Source of the DNA: an uncultured Oscillospiraceae bacterium
Lineage (GTDB): Bacteria; Bacillota; Clostridia; Oscillospirales; Oscillospiraceae
DNA: 64,000 bases
Reading direction: 5' to 3'
NCBI GenBank assembly: GCA_944385365.1
Contig: CALWWW010000007.1
Span: 40,337 to 104,336, forward strand
A program made the position numbers and the translations under genes. The notes below the pieces were generated by a model. That model did not search any database. It was not told the DNA's origin and worked only from the letters and a program-made list of their open reading frames with translations. Shown piece after piece: positions 1 to 8,125 of this stretch (the first letter of the stretch is position 1; the number at the start of each line of letters is the position of its first letter).

Positions 1-1
1 C

Positions 2-115
2 GTCAAGGACAACATCAAAACCATACGAGACATCGAGGCCCAGTACCTGTCTGCCATCGAGGATGAGCAGCGGGCCCTGGCCCTCATCGACGAGGGGGAG
101 TATCAAGGTGAGTAA
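2..115 (+). CDS. Partial phage head-tail gene, 3' end only
   Basis: The reading frame is open from the window edge and ends at TAA 113-115, giving 37 C-terminal residues that are charged and helical (IEDEQRALALIDEGEYQGE). It overlaps the start of the next gene by a few bases, as phage structural genes often do. Position just before the tail-terminator-like gene and the major tail protein suggests a head-tail joining protein of the HK97 gp10 kind. That is inference from gene order, since the fragment itself carries no diagnostic motif. Confidence 0.55.
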   Translation, partial: VKDNIKTIRDIEAQYLSAIEDEQRALALIDEGEYQGE

Positions 116-479
116 AACCACAGCGCTGCGGGCGGTCCTCACCGCCCGGCTGCAGTCCATCTGCCCCCGGGTCTACTACGGGCAGGCAGATCTCAACGCT
201 GCCCGCCCGTATCTCGTTTATACCCTGGAGCAGCTGGGCCAGGAGGATGATATGCACCGTCTGGAACTGGAAATCAACGTTACCGACTATGGCGTTGACA
301 CAGCGACCGTGGAAACCATTGCCGACAGCATTATGGATGCGTTCGACAAGTGGTACTACATCGACGACGCTATTCAGTTTGCGGCCTATCCAGACCGGTG
401 CCAGTCGGTCACAGAGGATGACCGGAATGTTATCCGCCGCCGGCTGCTTATCGAGCTGCACTTCTATGAGAGGAGATAA
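108..479 (+). CDS. Putative phage tail terminator / tail completion protein
   Basis: A 123-residue protein. I place the start at GTG 108, which has a GGGGGAG ribosome site at 94-100 and yields VSKTTALRAVLTARL at the N terminus. The ATG at 63 lies inside the upstream gene and has no such site. The size, the position immediately before the major tail protein, and the pattern of an N-terminal helix followed by beta strands (RPYLVYTLEQ, HRLELEINVTDYG, RRRLLIELHFYE) fit the tail terminator / DUF3168-like proteins that cap the tail tube. Family membership is inferred from order and size, not from a conserved motif. Confidence 0.6.
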   Translation: MSKTTALRAVLTARLQSICPRVYYGQADLNAARPYLVYTLEQLGQEDDMHRLELEINVTDYGVDTATVETIADSIMDAFDKWYYIDDAIQFAAYPDRCQSVTEDDRNVIRRRLLIELHFYERR

Positions 480-483
480 TAAC

Positions 484-1065
484 ATGGCTTTTACGGGCTT
501 TACGGCCAATACCGCAAAAAAGCTCTTGCTGGATGCAGGAGCCTTTGTCAAAGATTATGACCCGTCCACCGATACCTGGGATACCATCAAGGACACCAAG
601 GTCATCGGTGCCACACAGGGAGGCGGCAGTTTTTCCGCCGTGCCCACCGTCCGGCGCATTGAGATCGACGGCGTCAAGGGCGCTGCCAAGGGCCTGGAGG
701 CTCTGGACGAGTGGGTGGTCACTATTACTGCTAACGTCAAGGAGGTCAGCGCGGAGGCGATTGCCCTGGCCCTGGCATCCAGCACCAGCGCACCGGCAGA
801 CCAGCCGGAGGGATACACCAAGATCACGGCCAACAACGCCATTGATCTGGATGACTACCTGGAGAATATCACATGGATCGGCCGCCTGTCCGGCAGCGAT
901 AAACCGGTCATCATCGTGGTTAAAAACGCCCTTAATACCAACGGCCTCAGCCTGACCATGGCCGATAAAGCCGAGGGCGTTATCGCCTTGACGTTCACCG
1001 GACACTATGACCCGACGGAGCTGGACAGCCCGCCCTTTGAAATCTACTACCCGGAGGTGGCGTAA
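484..1065 (+). CDS. Major tail (tube) protein
   Basis: A 193-residue protein starting at ATG 484 behind AGGAGATAATAAC. Siphovirus tail tubes polymerise from one beta-sandwich protein of about this size. This sequence has the expected features: a short N-terminal arm (MAFTGFTANTAKKLLLDAGA), a beta-rich body, and a C-terminal stretch ending in FTGHYDPTELDSPPFEIYY, which resembles the ends of Clostridia phage tube proteins. The next gene begins directly after its stop (TAA then ATG at 1066), and the chaperone and tape-measure genes follow, the standard order in long-tailed phages. I expect this to be an abundant virion protein. Confidence 0.75.
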   Translation: MAFTGFTANTAKKLLLDAGAFVKDYDPSTDTWDTIKDTKVIGATQGGGSFSAVPTVRRIEIDGVKGAAKGLEALDEWVVTITANVKEVSAEAIALALASSTSAPADQPEGYTKITANNAIDLDDYLENITWIGRLSGSDKPVIIVVKNALNTNGLSLTMADKAEGVIALTFTGHYDPTELDSPPFEIYYPEVA

Positions 1066-1428
1066 ATGAGAAAGCTGAATACCACTGATGTGTTTAACTT
1101 TTGCCGACTGGTCAAGGCTACGGAGGCCCGGGAGCAGCTGCGGGGCATCGTTTACAGCGTGGCCAAGCAACGGGAAGCCGGGAATGAAACGCCCGTGGAT
1201 TTGACCCAGGTGGGCGTGGACGGCATCCTGGCTATTGTCGAAGCCGCCGTTGATCCCAAGGCCGAAGCCATGGCCTACAAGTTTCTGGCCGGGCCGCTGG
1301 AGTGTACGCCGGAGGCGGTGGCGAATATGCCTCTGGAGGAACTGCTGCCGACGCTGCAGCGTCTGGCCGAGGACAATAATCTGACGACTTTTTTCTCGTA
1401 TGCCTCCGGTATTCTTGGGAAGAACTGA
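1066..1428 (+). CDS. Tail assembly chaperone, upstream (G-like) frame
   Basis: A 120-residue, mainly helical, acidic protein located between the major tail protein and the tape measure. In lambda-like phages this slot holds gpG, made together with a frameshifted gpGT, both needed to fold the tape measure but absent from the virion. Here too a second frame follows and a canonical -1 slippery heptamer lies ten codons before the stop (1389-1395). Normal termination at TGA 1426-1428 gives this short form. About 110 residues would be shared with the long form. Assignment rests on position, length and the frameshift signal. Confidence 0.72.
   Translation: MRKLNTTDVFNFCRLVKATEAREQLRGIVYSVAKQREAGNETPVDLTQVGVDGILAIVEAAVDPKAEAMAYKFLAGPLECTPEAVANMPLEELLPTLQRLAEDNNLTTFFSYASGILGKN
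1389..1395 (+). promoter_or_regulatory. Programmed -1 ribosomal frameshift site T TTT TTC
   Basis: In the zero frame the codons read acT TTT TTC, a perfect X XXY YYZ heptamer. Slipping back one base continues through 1395-1697 with no stop codon, fusing the first 110 residues of the upstream frame to 100 residues of the next one, about 210 in all. Tail assembly chaperone genes of long-tailed phages are classic users of such sites. Efficiency and any downstream stimulatory structure cannot be judged by eye. Confidence 0.78.
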
Positions 1429-1697
1429 CCGCTCTTTTGTACCGGAGCTATCACGACCCAGCTGCCATTCTGGAAATGGATGCCGAGGAGGGCATGGCCC
1501 TGCTGCAAAACGCGGCAGAGCGGGAACAGGAACTGATGCTTTTTGCCCGCTGGGTAGCCGGTCCTCAATACTCTGTCAGCTTTGACGAGTTCAAGGCACA
1601 GCTGTCCAGGCCTCCGGAAAAACCGGCAGCGGCTATCCTGGAGGATGTGGGCAACATTATGACGGCATGGGAGGGACAGCGCAATGGAGATATTTAA
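1395..1697 (+). CDS. Tail assembly chaperone, frameshifted (T-like) extension
   Basis: This frame is open from the slippery site at 1389-1395 to the stop at 1697 and reads LVCLRYSWEELTALLYRSYH at its beginning. If translated alone it would have to start at TTG 1437, which has no ribosome binding site, so I read it as the C-terminal half of a -1 frameshift fusion with the 1066-1428 gene. The 100-residue extension is helical and charged. It overlaps the tape-measure start (ATG 1684), which suggests translational coupling. By analogy with lambda gpGT the fusion would hold the tape measure during tail assembly. Confidence 0.7.
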   Translation, partial: LVCLRYSWEELTALLYRSYHDPAAILEMDAEEGMALLQNAAEREQELMLFARWVAGPQYSVSFDEFKAQLSRPPEKPAAAILEDVGNIMTAWEGQRNGDI

Positions 1698-3570
1698 GCT
1701 GTTCGGCTCAATTCTGGTCAACACCGACGAGGCAGAACAGTCCATTAGCAAAGTGGATAAGAAAGCTGGAGGCTTTGCCTCCAAACTTGGCAGCGGTATC
1801 GCAACCGCTGCCAAGTGGTCGGCGGGTCTTATAGGTGCTGCGGCTTCTGCTTCTGCCGGTGTGGTGGGTGCCATTAGTCAAATGGACGAAGCCACAGAAG
1901 AGTATCGTACTGCAATGGGCAAGCTAAATGCTGCATTTGAAGCAGCCGGTTCCGACGCCGATATGGCCTCCTATGCGTACGGTGAATTTTATAAAATTCT
2001 GGGTGATGTAGATACTGCCACAGAAGCCAGTCAGCTTTTGGCACAGCTTTCTACAGACGGGGAAGATATTGCATATTGGACACATATTGCAGCAGGTGCT
2101 TATGCAGCGTTTGGCGACGCTCTGCCTATTGAGGGATTGATCGAGGCTGCAAATGAGACGGCAAAAGTTGGCGAAGTTACAGGCAGTTTGGCAGATGCGC
2201 TGAATTGGGTTGGCTTGAGCGAAGAAGACGTTAATAAAAAGCTGTCTGAGCTTTCTAGCGAGACTGAACGTGCAGATTACATTATGAATTTGCTAATGGA
2301 TACTTATGACAGTACAGCGGATTCTTTTTGGGAAAACAATGAGCAGTTAGTCAAATCTCGTGAAGCGCAAACACAGCTAAACAATGCAATGGTTGATGCG
2401 GGAGAAACGATTGCAGAGTTAAAATCTCAATTTTCTTCCATGGGGACAGGGTTGTTGACACAACTAATGCCAACAATTCAATCCATCTTGGATATTATTC
2501 AGGAAAATATGCCGCTAGTACAGCAAATCTTTGAACAAATTGCCCCGGTCATAGTGGGTATGGTGGAGGCCCTGCTGCCTCATTTGCTGAGTCTGGTGGA
2601 TACGGTGCTACCAGTTTTTGTGGAGCTTTTAAACTTGCTGGTGCCGGTGTTTGTTGAGATTGTCGAGACCATTCTTCCGGTGGTAATTAGCCTCATAGAA
2701 ACACTGCTGCCGCCACTGATGGACATTATTGAGACGTTGCTACCGGTTTTGCTGGACTTGCTGCGTCCTATTTTGGATCTGCTACAGCCCATAATTGATT
2801 TGCTGTCTCCCTTGCTGGAGCTGGTAGTGGCATTTCTGGAGCCATTGACGCAGCTGCTCGGTGATATTTTGACACCGATTATTGCTAAGGCTACGGAGAT
2901 TGCCGAAAAAATTATTGGTAAAGTTACAGAGGCCCTCAAGGGCATTGCAGACTATATGAAGAGTTTTATCCCGAACATGATACAGTCCGGAAAAGACCTG
3001 TTCAATGGTCTTTGGGACGGCGCAAAAAACATCTGGGACAGCATTCAATCCTGGACCACAGAAAAACTTGGGTGGATTTTAACTGCTGTATTGGAAAAAG
3101 CCGGGCAAATTGTTTCTCGTGTTAAAGATTCTTTGCAGAATTTGTTGGGTGCTTTGACAGGATTTGTACCTAACATGGTCCAGGCAGGCAAAAAGCTGTT
3201 TAACGGTCTATGGGATGGCGTAAAAGGCATTTGGAGCAGTATGCAGTCATGGGTTACTGAAAAAATCAACTGGCTGCTGGATAAAATCACATTTTGGGAC
3301 AACAGCAAATCGGCCATGGCTGACGGCTCCCACGCCTCCGGCCTGCCCTATGTCCCCTATGACGGCTACCGGGCCATCCTGCACCGGGGCGAATCCGTGC
3401 TTAATGCTGCCGATACATCCAGCTTGCTGGAGAATATCAAGGCCCTGGCTGCTACCGGGGGGAGCAGTGAGCCAATTACCATTGTAGTCAAGACCACACT
3501 GGATGGGAAACAGATTGGTGAAAGCGTCACAAAATATCAAAGAAATCAGGCAAGGGCGGTGATGGGCTGA
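1684..3570 (+). CDS. Tape measure protein
   Basis: A 628-residue protein that sets tail length. The N terminus (about residues 1-60) has the glycine/alanine-rich helix typical of tape measures (GSGIATAAKWSAGLIGAAAS). Residues about 255-400 form an extended hydrophobic array with a recurring LLPxxxxLIETLLP pattern, probably helices packed in the tail lumen. Two near-copies of an FIPNMxQxGKxLFNGLWDG block begin near residues 428 and 494. The C terminus (SHASGLPYVPYDGYRAILH) is a recurrent end in Firmicutes tape measures. Bases from roughly 1,900 to 3,300 are clearly more AT-rich than the flanking tail genes, which suggests mosaic exchange. The start overlaps the chaperone frame. Confidence 0.88.
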   Translation: MEIFKLFGSILVNTDEAEQSISKVDKKAGGFASKLGSGIATAAKWSAGLIGAAASASAGVVGAISQMDEATEEYRTAMGKLNAAFEAAGSDADMASYAYGEFYKILGDVDTATEASQLLAQLSTDGEDIAYWTHIAAGAYAAFGDALPIEGLIEAANETAKVGEVTGSLADALNWVGLSEEDVNKKLSELSSETERADYIMNLLMDTYDSTADSFWENNEQLVKSREAQTQLNNAMVDAGETIAELKSQFSSMGTGLLTQLMPTIQSILDIIQENMPLVQQIFEQIAPVIVGMVEALLPHLLSLVDTVLPVFVELLNLLVPVFVEIVETILPVVISLIETLLPPLMDIIETLLPVLLDLLRPILDLLQPIIDLLSPLLELVVAFLEPLTQLLGDILTPIIAKATEIAEKIIGKVTEALKGIADYMKSFIPNMIQSGKDLFNGLWDGAKNIWDSIQSWTTEKLGWILTAVLEKAGQIVSRVKDSLQNLLGALTGFVPNMVQAGKKLFNGLWDGVKGIWSSMQSWVTEKINWLLDKITFWDNSKSAMADGSHASGLPYVPYDGYRAILHRGESVLNAADTSSLLENIKALAATGGSSEPITIVVKTTLDGKQIGESVTKYQRNQARAVMG

Positions 3571-3932
3571 TGTATCCATTTGTAATTAACGGAAAAGACT
3601 TTTCCAAGCTGGTCAATAAGTATGGGGTTGTGGAACGGCTGGAACCTGTACTGGGCGGCAGCATTCAGGACCTGGACGGAATCACACACAGCAAAGTTAT
3701 CCGATGGCGTCGGAACGTCACGTTCCCGATCAACCCGCTGACCGACGCACAGGCGGCGGAATTGCACGCCGAATTAACCGCTGATCCGCTGGTGGTGACC
3801 TACTTTTCTCCCAATTCCAATGAGTCTGTCAGCTGCAGGATGCAGCCGCCGACGTTGGAGCATGAGCTGGGCCTGGTTAATGGCAACAAACGCCATTGGC
3901 TGGGCGGTACGCTGAATCTGGCAGAGGTGTAG
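3570..3932 (+). CDS. Putative distal tail / tail-associated protein
   Basis: A 120-residue protein whose ATG overlaps the tape measure stop (TGATG), so the two are probably translationally coupled. It sits where siphophages place the distal tail protein or a small tail-tip adaptor. I see no enzymatic motif. The sequence is beta-rich, with MYPFVINGKDFSKLVNKYGV at the start and a conserved-looking NGNKRHWLGGTLNLAEV end that recurs in Clostridia prophage proteins of unknown function. The role in the tail tip is inferred from position only. Confidence 0.5.
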   Translation: MYPFVINGKDFSKLVNKYGVVERLEPVLGGSIQDLDGITHSKVIRWRRNVTFPINPLTDAQAAELHAELTADPLVVTYFSPNSNESVSCRMQPPTLEHELGLVNGNKRHWLGGTLNLAEV

Positions 3933-3934
3933 CA

Positions 3935-4585
3935 ATGGGGGCCGTAGAAATCCGCGCCATTATTGACGGTACAACGTATGAGCAGGGAAAAATCACATCC
4001 TGCCGTGTGACCAGTGGCCTTTTTTCCGGGTCGACATTTTCCATTGGCGGCTGTGTTGCAGCACAAATGGAGATCACGCTGCGGCATCCTGCCTCAATTG
4101 CCCGTGGTGCCAGCATTGCGCTGCAGTGCCGATCGGGTCCGTCTGATCCATGGATTCCGCAGGGCATCTATTTTATTGATACCCGCACACATGACGCAGC
4201 CACGGACACGCTGACGCTCAGCTGCTACGATGCTATGCTCAAGGCGGAGCAGCAATGGCTGCAACCTGGGTACGAGTTAAAAAACTGGCCCATGCCGCCA
4301 ATGACCGCCGTGGAGGACATTGCCGGACGGATGGGCGTAACCATCGACGGGCGGACTGTGCTGGACCCTCAATTCCCTGCGGAGTATCCCGTGGATGAAT
4401 ACGGCGATCTTACCATGCGGGAAGTGCTGTCCTATCTGGCCATGGCCAATGCGGGAAACTGGATTATCGCGCACTCCGGAGAATTGCTGCTTGTGCGGAT
4501 GCAGGATATTCCACCTGAGACGCATTATCTGATAACCGAACGTGGCGCGGCAATCCGCTTCGGGGAGGTGAGACTGCTTGTCTGA
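3935..4585 (+). CDS. Putative tail hub / baseplate protein, N-terminal part
   Basis: A 216-residue protein from ATG 3935, a few bases after the previous stop. It is beta-rich at the N terminus (EIRAIIDGTTYEQGKITSC), followed by a segment resembling the gp27-like hub fold (DTLTLSCYDAMLKAEQQW, then TAVEDIAGRMGV and TMREVLSYLAMANAGNWII), which is typical of phage tail proteins with XkdQ/gp37-like hubs. The gene ends inside the start of the next one, with an 8-base overlap. Hub proteins in related phages are often one longer polypeptide, so these two genes may be a split version of it. Confidence 0.55.
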   Translation: MGAVEIRAIIDGTTYEQGKITSCRVTSGLFSGSTFSIGGCVAAQMEITLRHPASIARGASIALQCRSGPSDPWIPQGIYFIDTRTHDAATDTLTLSCYDAMLKAEQQWLQPGYELKNWPMPPMTAVEDIAGRMGVTIDGRTVLDPQFPAEYPVDEYGDLTMREVLSYLAMANAGNWIIAHSGELLLVRMQDIPPETHYLITERGAAIRFGEVRLLV

Positions 4586-6125
4586 TAAGTATTATATTGG
4601 ACGCCGCACGGACGGAATGGAGCGCTACCAGGAGTTTTTGCCAATCTCTAAGGTTATTGCCCGCAATGGTACCGACACAGGATTTACAGCCGGTGACGAT
4701 ACGGGACGGACACTGGAATTTACCTCTCCGTGGGCTTCTCAGGCCATGGCCGAGTCGGTGCTGGCCTCCGTCAAAGGGTATGTATATCGTCCATTTGAGG
4801 CCCAAAATGCGCTGCTCGACTTGTCGGCCATGCCGGGGGATACGGTCACGGTGGACGGAATGTACAGTCTGATCGGCAACAGAGACATTCAGTACAGTGG
4901 TTTGTCTCCTGTGACCATATCCGCACCCGAGGATGAAGAACTGGATCATGAATACCCCTATGTATCCCAGACACGGCGGGAGGAGGACAGACTAATACAG
5001 GGTGCGTATTCTCTAATCCGCAAAACGGCCGAAAGTATTCTGCTGGAGGTCGGTGGCATTGGTGAACAGGTATCTAAAATTGAACAATACATTGACAGCA
5101 TTACGCTGTCCGTGTCCAACGGAGATACCAGCAGCACCATATCGCTGAAAGCGGGAGAAGCGGTAATCTCCAGCCAGAATATCACGTTTTCCGGGTTCGT
5201 GACGTTCACCGGTCTGTCCAGCGGCACTACCACGATTGACGGGGCCTGCATCAAGACCGGTACAATCGACGCAGAGCGGCTAAATCTGACGGGGGCCATC
5301 ACCTTTTCGGATTTGAACGAGTCCACGCAAAATAAGATTGACACCGCCGGGTCCTCTGCGTTTCAAGCGATAAATCTAGCAAACAGCGCGTTGAATACTG
5401 CAAATCAGGCAAACCGTATCGCTGAATCAGCACAGTCGTCCGTGGATGCCTGGACGTATGAGGGAACAACGTATATCGATGGAACGCAGCTCATGACAGG
5501 AACGGTCACTGCAAGCGCTCTAAAAGGCGGAACGCTATCCATATTGGACAGCAGCGGCAGCGTCGCGGCGTACTTCTATCCCACAGGAGCGTCGTCTTTC
5601 CCTGGACGCAAGCTGCAAATTGACAGCGGCGCTTTGAGTATCAGCGCCAGCTCCGGCGCTGTGTATTTGGAATCCTCCAACGACGCTTTTTTGACGCTCG
5701 GTGGAGAATACCGTCTGGCCTCGTTCGGCTGCGCAATCGGCGCGGCGACAGACGGGGGCTGGGCTTGCGGAACTGGTGCCAACAGATGGAGCCAGGTGTG
5801 GGCTGTAAACGGAACAATACAAACCTCCGACAGAAACCAGAAGTACGAAATTGAGTACGGGCTGGAGCGGTTCGCCCCGATATTCGATTTTCTGAAACCC
5901 TGCTCCTACCGGCTTATCGGAGATAACCACGACCGGGTCCACATGGGCTTGATCGCGCAGGACGTGGAGCAAGCCATGGCCGAAGTCGGAATTGACAGCA
6001 TGGATTTCTCCACCCTGGTCATAGACCAGGGCCGATACGCCATCCGTTACACAGAACTAATTCCTCTCCTTATTTTGGAGGTACAAAAGCTGAAACAGGA
6101 GGTAGCACAGTGGAAGAGAAGCTGA
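4578..6125 (+). CDS. Tail fibre / tip protein with C-terminal S74 intramolecular chaperone
   Basis: A 515-residue protein starting at TTG 4578 with GGGGAGG at 4562-4568 at good spacing. The first 110 residues continue the hub-like region. Residues about 130-330 are beta-repeat and coiled material (TGTIDAERLNLTGAITF, AINLANSALNTANQAN). The C terminus, from about residue 417, has the peptidase S74 / endosialidase chaperone signature: TSDRNQKYEIEYGLERF, then HMGLIAQDVEQAM. These domains trimerise fibre proteins and cut themselves off at the serine of the SD motif. I therefore expect a trimeric tip or fibre that matures by autoproteolysis. Confidence 0.75.
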   Translation: MSDKYYIGRRTDGMERYQEFLPISKVIARNGTDTGFTAGDDTGRTLEFTSPWASQAMAESVLASVKGYVYRPFEAQNALLDLSAMPGDTVTVDGMYSLIGNRDIQYSGLSPVTISAPEDEELDHEYPYVSQTRREEDRLIQGAYSLIRKTAESILLEVGGIGEQVSKIEQYIDSITLSVSNGDTSSTISLKAGEAVISSQNITFSGFVTFTGLSSGTTTIDGACIKTGTIDAERLNLTGAITFSDLNESTQNKIDTAGSSAFQAINLANSALNTANQANRIAESAQSSVDAWTYEGTTYIDGTQLMTGTVTASALKGGTLSILDSSGSVAAYFYPTGASSFPGRKLQIDSGALSISASSGAVYLESSNDAFLTLGGEYRLASFGCAIGAATDGGWACGTGANRWSQVWAVNGTIQTSDRNQKYEIEYGLERFAPIFDFLKPCSYRLIGDNHDRVHMGLIAQDVEQAMAEVGIDSMDFSTLVIDQGRYAIRYTELIPLLILEVQKLKQEVAQWKRS

Positions 6126-6271
6126 AACAGGCCTATGAATTGCTGTCCAGAATCCCGGTAACCGGTGACGCGGTTGACGTTATGGCAGCGGTTCGCGCAT
6201 TACTAAGAGATGCCTACAAGGAGGTGCAGGAACTTGGCCGACAAGGCAATACAGGACCTTCCGAGAGTTGA
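6110..6271 (+). CDS. Small phage tail-region protein, 53 residues
   Basis: Starts at GTG 6110 with ACAGGAGGT at 6095-6103 and ends at TGA 6269-6271. It overlaps both neighbours: the 3' end of the S74 protein and the start of the fibre gene. The sequence (MEEKLKQAYELLSRIPVTGD, then AVDVMAAVRALLRDAYKE) is helical and charged. Small proteins with this IPVTGDAVDVMA-like pattern occur between fibre genes in Clostridia prophages, but I know no function. Overlap at both ends and a very strong ribosome site support it being real. Confidence 0.6.
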   Translation: MEEKLKQAYELLSRIPVTGDAVDVMAAVRALLRDAYKEVQELGRQGNTGPSES

Positions 6272-7544
6272 CCGACTGGAGGTTGATGACCTTCTTGTAG
6301 TCGGTGACGCCAGCAACGGATATAACGCCCACGCCGCCACCGGAGCGATCATGCGTATTTTGGTTAAGGAGCAGGCCAGTGAAGCCGTTGCAGAAATTGA
6401 GTCCAAAGTCAGCGAAGCGTCACAGGCCGCTACGTCAGCGGCTGGGTCAGCAGATGCAGCGCAACAGTATGCGCAAAACGCTACTGACAGCGCAGAACAG
6501 TCTGCCACGTCAGCACAGCAGTCCGAAACCAGTGCAACTGACGCGCAGGGTTATGCTAACAGCGCATCTGAGAAAGCTACACTGTCGCAGTCTTGGGCTG
6601 TTGGTGGCACAGGGAGCCGCGAGGACGAGGACACTGACAACGCTAAATACTGGGCCGAGCAGGCACATAACGCCGCAGGCGGCGGGGTAACGACGTTTAA
6701 CGGAAGAACGGGTGCTGTTATTCCACAAGCCGGAGATTATACACCGGACATGGTCGGCGCTGTTGGGGTGGTTATCGGTGTACCAGCCGGAAACATTCCA
6801 ATGTTTACAGACAGTGGAACGTTACAAAACAGCGGAAAAAAAATAACAGATTTTGAACCATCGGCATTGATTCATGATTTATCTCTTTACGTCAATTCTT
6901 TTTCCGGCGACGACAAAAACAACGGTCTTTCTGCCGAACACCCGAAAAAAACCATTCAATCCGCCGTTGACGTTATTCCGAAGCTACTGACCGGAGGGCG
7001 GGCGTTAATTAACATTTCCCCCGGAGAATACGAAGAAGATGTGTACATTCGTGGGCTTACCGGCGTTGGTTCGGTGCAGGAATCCGTTTACCTGTCTTCC
7101 ACTGGAGCCGCGGAGGAAACGTCGATCGTAGGATCAATCAAGATTGCCGGAACAGCGCCGGTATGGATAAGAAATTTAACAATCAAGTCCGGCGGCAAAG
7201 ATGTCCCATTGCTGGACTGCTACTTTTCAAGCGTATCAGTGACAGGATGTGTCCTTGATGCAGCCAATATTAGCGGAACCTCTGCGGCGGTAAAGTCAAC
7301 AGTCGGTAATCTAAATATGAGAAACTCGTCTATAAGCAATGCAAAAAGTTTAGCAATGTCGGCGAGTGGTATTTTGATTGCGCTGGGATTGACCGGTAGC
7401 GGAAACAAAACTGGCATACAAAATTCGGATGCGATTGGCAGAGCCGGAATCGTTTCTGTAAACAAACTTAGCCAGGACTTTGCAGAAACTATATTTGTTA
7501 AGGTTGGTGGCGGATTTATCGTAGAAAACGGGGTAGTGGTATGA
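6234..7544 (+). CDS. Tail fibre / receptor-binding protein with beta-helix region
   Basis: A 436-residue protein. I choose TTG 6234, which has AAGGAGGT at 6218-6225, over ATG 6210, which has no site. Residues about 45-125 are an alanine/serine/glutamine-rich coiled stretch (QAATSAAGSADAAQQYAQN). Next is the common fibre segment SQSWAVGGTGSREDEDTDNA with YWAEQA, then a GGGVTTFNGRTGAVIP linker seen in many tail fibres. The C-terminal half looks like a right-handed beta-helix (NGLSAEHPKKTIQSAVDVI, ALINISPGEYEEDVYIRG), the pectate-lyase-like fold used for surface polysaccharides. Receptor binding is inferred. No catalytic motif is evident. Confidence 0.75.
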   Translation: MADKAIQDLPRVDRLEVDDLLVVGDASNGYNAHAATGAIMRILVKEQASEAVAEIESKVSEASQAATSAAGSADAAQQYAQNATDSAEQSATSAQQSETSATDAQGYANSASEKATLSQSWAVGGTGSREDEDTDNAKYWAEQAHNAAGGGVTTFNGRTGAVIPQAGDYTPDMVGAVGVVIGVPAGNIPMFTDSGTLQNSGKKITDFEPSALIHDLSLYVNSFSGDDKNNGLSAEHPKKTIQSAVDVIPKLLTGGRALINISPGEYEEDVYIRGLTGVGSVQESVYLSSTGAAEETSIVGSIKIAGTAPVWIRNLTIKSGGKDVPLLDCYFSSVSVTGCVLDAANISGTSAAVKSTVGNLNMRNSSISNAKSLAMSASGILIALGLTGSGNKTGIQNSDAIGRAGIVSVNKLSQDFAETIFVKVGGGFIVENGVVV

Positions 7545-8125
7545 CTGTAATCTATTTAAATCAAACCTATGACTGCACAAAAGCAGTCAGATTCGAAAAT
7601 AAAGCGATACTATATCTGATTGACGGAAATACCATTGAGTTTGTCGGCGTATCGAAAAGTGCGTGGAGCCAATTCCAGTTTGAGAGCGGTGACTGGTATC
7701 AGCCGCCTCTGGATGAGATCAAGACCAGCAAGATCGTAGACCTATCCGCAGCCTGCAACGCTGCCATCGTGGCCGGTATGAACGTACAGACCAGCCAGGG
7801 CACGGAGCATTTCTCCCTAGAGGAGACCGATCAAATCAACCTGTCAACGGCGCTTACTGCCGTGCAGGCCGGGGCCGCATCTTATCCGTATCACGCCGAC
7901 GGTCGGCTGTGTCGGATGTTTACGGCGGCAGAGATTCAGTCTATTGCTCAGGCCAGCGTTCAGCACAAGCTGTACCACACGACCCTCTGCAATCATCTGC
8001 TGACATGGGCGCGCCGGGCGGAGACTGCGGAGGAACTGTCCGGGATTTCCTACACGGCGGACAATCTCCCGGATGATTTGGCAGCCAACATGGCGGAAGT
8101 TTTGGCATCCGCTTCGTCCCTATGA
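7541..8125 (+). CDS. Tail fibre accessory protein, DUF4376-like
   Basis: A 194-residue protein whose ATG overlaps the fibre stop (ATGA). The N terminus is short and beta-rich. The C-terminal part contains KIVDLSAACNAAIVAGMNVQ and later LCNHLLTWARRAETAEELSG, the layout of DUF4376-type proteins found directly behind tail fibres. These are thought to be fibre components or assembly helpers. Coupling to the fibre and the shared position support that role, but nothing catalytic is visible. Confidence 0.6.
   Translation: MTVIYLNQTYDCTKAVRFENKAILYLIDGNTIEFVGVSKSAWSQFQFESGDWYQPPLDEIKTSKIVDLSAACNAAIVAGMNVQTSQGTEHFSLEETDQINLSTALTAVQAGAASYPYHADGRLCRMFTAAEIQSIAQASVQHKLYHTTLCNHLLTWARRAETAEELSGISYTADNLPDDLAANMAEVLASASSL

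Noticed and set aside
4571-4585. Frameshift joining the 3935-4585 and 4578-6125 genes
   Set aside because: A slip would be needed in the +1 direction and no slippery signal is seen. A good ribosome site precedes TTG 4578, so a coupled separate start is simpler.
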